DNA of 29,679 nt, taken from IMG/VR virus record IMGVR_UViG_3300032092_000171, positions 1-29,679 of that record; one strand, written 5' to 3'. The stretch is from a virus. Each line of letters begins with the position of its first letter. Position 1 is the stretch's first letter. A program made the position numbers and the translations under genes. Below are positions 28,292 to 29,679 of this stretch, one piece after another. Under the pieces are notes generated by a model. It made no database searches and had not been told where the DNA came from. It saw only the letters and a program-made list of their open reading frames with translations.

Positions 28292-29556
28292 TTCTTTTTT
28301 AATTCATAAAACGAGCGCATCATTATTGCATCAGCAAAGTCGGGAGACATTCCAAATCTCTTTTTCAAATCTTCTTTGTTGGTCACTCTTAACTTTTGGT
28401 CGCTATCCAGTTTCTCGCGCCTTATCATCTCTAACTCTTTAACGATTGTATCTTTGTGCTGTGAGTTAAAAGTGATTGAGTTGTTGGTAATCAATTCACC
28501 AAGTTTAAAGTAACAATCGGATTTCAAGTTAAGGTAGTTTTCACGAACCGATTTAGATCCGTTAAGAAACCCTTTGCACTTCAAGAAGTCAACCGCACCA
28601 CCACCGATTCCATCTTCATCCACCAAGACATTTGAGAGTAACACACCATTGCTTTGAGCCATTTGTCGAATCGTGTCAACAACTTCGTTTATTGGCTTGT
28701 GTTTTAACACAACAAACTTTTCCGCGTGTAGTCCATCCCATAACACGATGACAGTTCTATCGTCACCCATTCGCGCAATATCCGCAGTTATATACTTGGT
28801 TGTGTTCTTTTGTTGTGGTTCACGGAAACACCTCAACAAATCATCGTAGTGGTAAAGCCTATCTTGTGTCTCGTCATAGTCCCAATCACCATCTAAAAGC
28901 CTTTTGCGGTCAATCTCGGGTAGCATTCGCAAGTTTTCTAAATACACTGGCGAGATATGTGGGTTATCCGTTGGCAAGGCTTGTATGAACTCCCTATCTT
29001 GTCTTAAAGTTCCATTACGTTTAGCATCGTAGAACTCGTTATAAAGCCATCCTTTGTGTGGGTTGCAGGTTAGCAATCCTTTTGGCTTGTCGTTTATAAG
29101 TTTGTAACGCACACGCGAAGCGAGAATAGCAATACACTTTTCGCTCACCTCACCTGCCTCGTCAACGAAGTAGTCTGTTATCTCTAACGAACCGAATCTT
29201 TGAAACTCGGGGTCACTTGGCATATCCGCCAAATCCATCAATATCGTTTGACTTCCATTGAACCAATTTATTACATGGTCTTGACCGTTGTAGGTAAAAT
29301 GTTTTCCTGCAATTAATCCATAGTTAGCGCACAACTCAAAGAAGGTAGCCATTGTAGACAATCGCAACTTCTTTAATTCAGCACGACCAATTAAACCGCG
29401 TGTTCCTGCGTACTTTAACCGTCTCTTTATTTGCCAATCGCAACCAAGAAAACTTTTTCCGCTTCCTGCAGAACCGCCATAAAGAACCTGCCACTTATCC
29501 GAATCAATGGACAAGTGGTTCAAGGCTTCTTTTTGTTTATCGTGAAATTGTATCAT
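28267..29556 (-). CDS. terL: Terminase large subunit (ATPase/nuclease)
   Basis: A 429-residue DNA packaging motor. The ATPase domain has Walker A GGSAGSGKS (27-35), Walker B DYFVDEA (128-134) and the coupling segment LLTCNP (161-166). The RNase H-like nuclease domain has D259 (ITADIAR), D313/D315 (VDEDGIGGG) and D406/D409 (SPDFADA). All catalytic residues seem present and the length is usual. It translocates DNA into the prohead and cuts concatemers. The ATG at 29556 overlaps the stop of the small gene before it by one base. The first 14 codons are repeated at 41-1. The putative small subunit is on the other arm. Confidence 0.93.
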   Translation of the reverse strand: MIQFHDKQKEALNHLSIDSDKWQVLYGGSAGSGKSFLGCDWQIKRRLKYAGTRGLIGRAELKKLRLSTMATFFELCANYGLIAGKHFTYNGQDHVINWFNGSQTILMDLADMPSDPEFQRFGSLEITDYFVDEAGEVSEKCIAILASRVRYKLINDKPKGLLTCNPHKGWLYNEFYDAKRNGTLRQDREFIQALPTDNPHISPVYLENLRMLPEIDRKRLLDGDWDYDETQDRLYHYDDLLRCFREPQQKNTTKYITADIARMGDDRTVIVLWDGLHAEKFVVLKHKPINEVVDTIRQMAQSNGVLLSNVLVDEDGIGGGAVDFLKCKGFLNGSKSVRENYLNLKSDCYFKLGELITNNSITFNSQHKDTIVKELEMIRREKLDSDQKLRVTNKEDLKKRFGMSPDFADAIMMRSFYELKKNFGKYAFA

Positions 29557-29679
29557 TAGAATAAAGTTAGTTGGTTGGTTGTTTCACTTGGCAATTCATC
29601 ACATAGCATCCGCAAAATACCATCATATTTGCAGTGATCATTGTTATTACCAATCAAATAAACCAATCGATTCACACTT
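29516..29679. repeat. Terminal direct repeat, right copy
   Basis: Second copy of the first 164 bases, with T at 29557 where the left copy has C at 42. The difference changes the stop codon of the small gene upstream of the terminase from TGA (left copy) to TAA (right copy). Both stops overlap the terminase ATG by one base, so both versions are functional. Removing one copy gives a 29,515-bp circle. Confidence 0.95.

Noticed and set aside
1-29679. CRISPR array, insertion sequence or integrase
   Set aside because: No regularly spaced repeats, no transposase or recombinase motifs in any frame read; the only long repeat is the terminal one.

Overview
The window looks like a complete, circularly closed phage genome of a Bacteroidetes host. 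The first 164 bases recur at the end (1-164 = 29516-29679, one mismatch), so the unique length is 29,515 bp. The host assignment rests on three observations: promoters matching the Bacteroidetes -7 element TAnnTTTG, A-rich start contexts with little Shine-Dalgarno signal, and structural proteins resembling families common in phages of that phylum. There is no recognisable integrase, DNA polymerase, helicase or primase. The phage therefore probably uses the host replisome and is virulent or non-integrating; this is inference from absence.

Layout: two arms diverge at about 3.9-4.0 kb and converge at about 27.32 kb. The minus arm runs from 3884 leftward through small accessory genes, an SSB-like protein, a small HTH protein, a DnaA domain IV protein, a second replication-type protein and two unknowns. 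It then passes through the window junction into the large terminase (29556-28267) and five small genes, the last ending at 27321. These five have their own promoter overlapping the 3' end of the terminase gene.

The plus arm starts with a VRR-NUC nuclease, a sigma-70-like factor, a Cys-rich protein and a small membrane protein. Next comes a 430-bp non-coding block (5568-5998) holding a probable structured RNA with its own promoter and terminator. An AT-rich accessory cassette follows: a MazG-like pyrophosphohydrolase, a ParB/Srx-like protein and an ABC-ATPase/GNAT fusion, which may be a Mom-like DNA modification system. Then come a candidate small terminase and the virion genes in unusual order: frameshifted chaperone-like gene, tail completion, fibre, neck, distal tail, hub, tape measure, XkdF-like protease, scaffold-like, major capsid, tail tube, portal and connector. 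Lysis genes close the arm: holin, M15 endolysin, metallophosphoesterase and a spanin-like pair.

Several real genes are shorter than 60 codons and were found by reading the sequence: 2180-2311, 3038-3196, 3193-3363, 5388-5567, 8762-8929, 16945-17121, 24863-24970 and 28103-28252. Strongest points for follow-up: a programmed -1 frameshift at a T9 run (9376-9384) into a 92-codon frame with no start codon; the ParB + ABC/GNAT cassette; the probable ncRNA at 5712-5885; identical TATATTTG octamers placed five to eight bases before start codons, suggesting leaderless mRNAs; and a slippery heptamer where the DnaA-like gene overlaps its neighbour by 173 bp.
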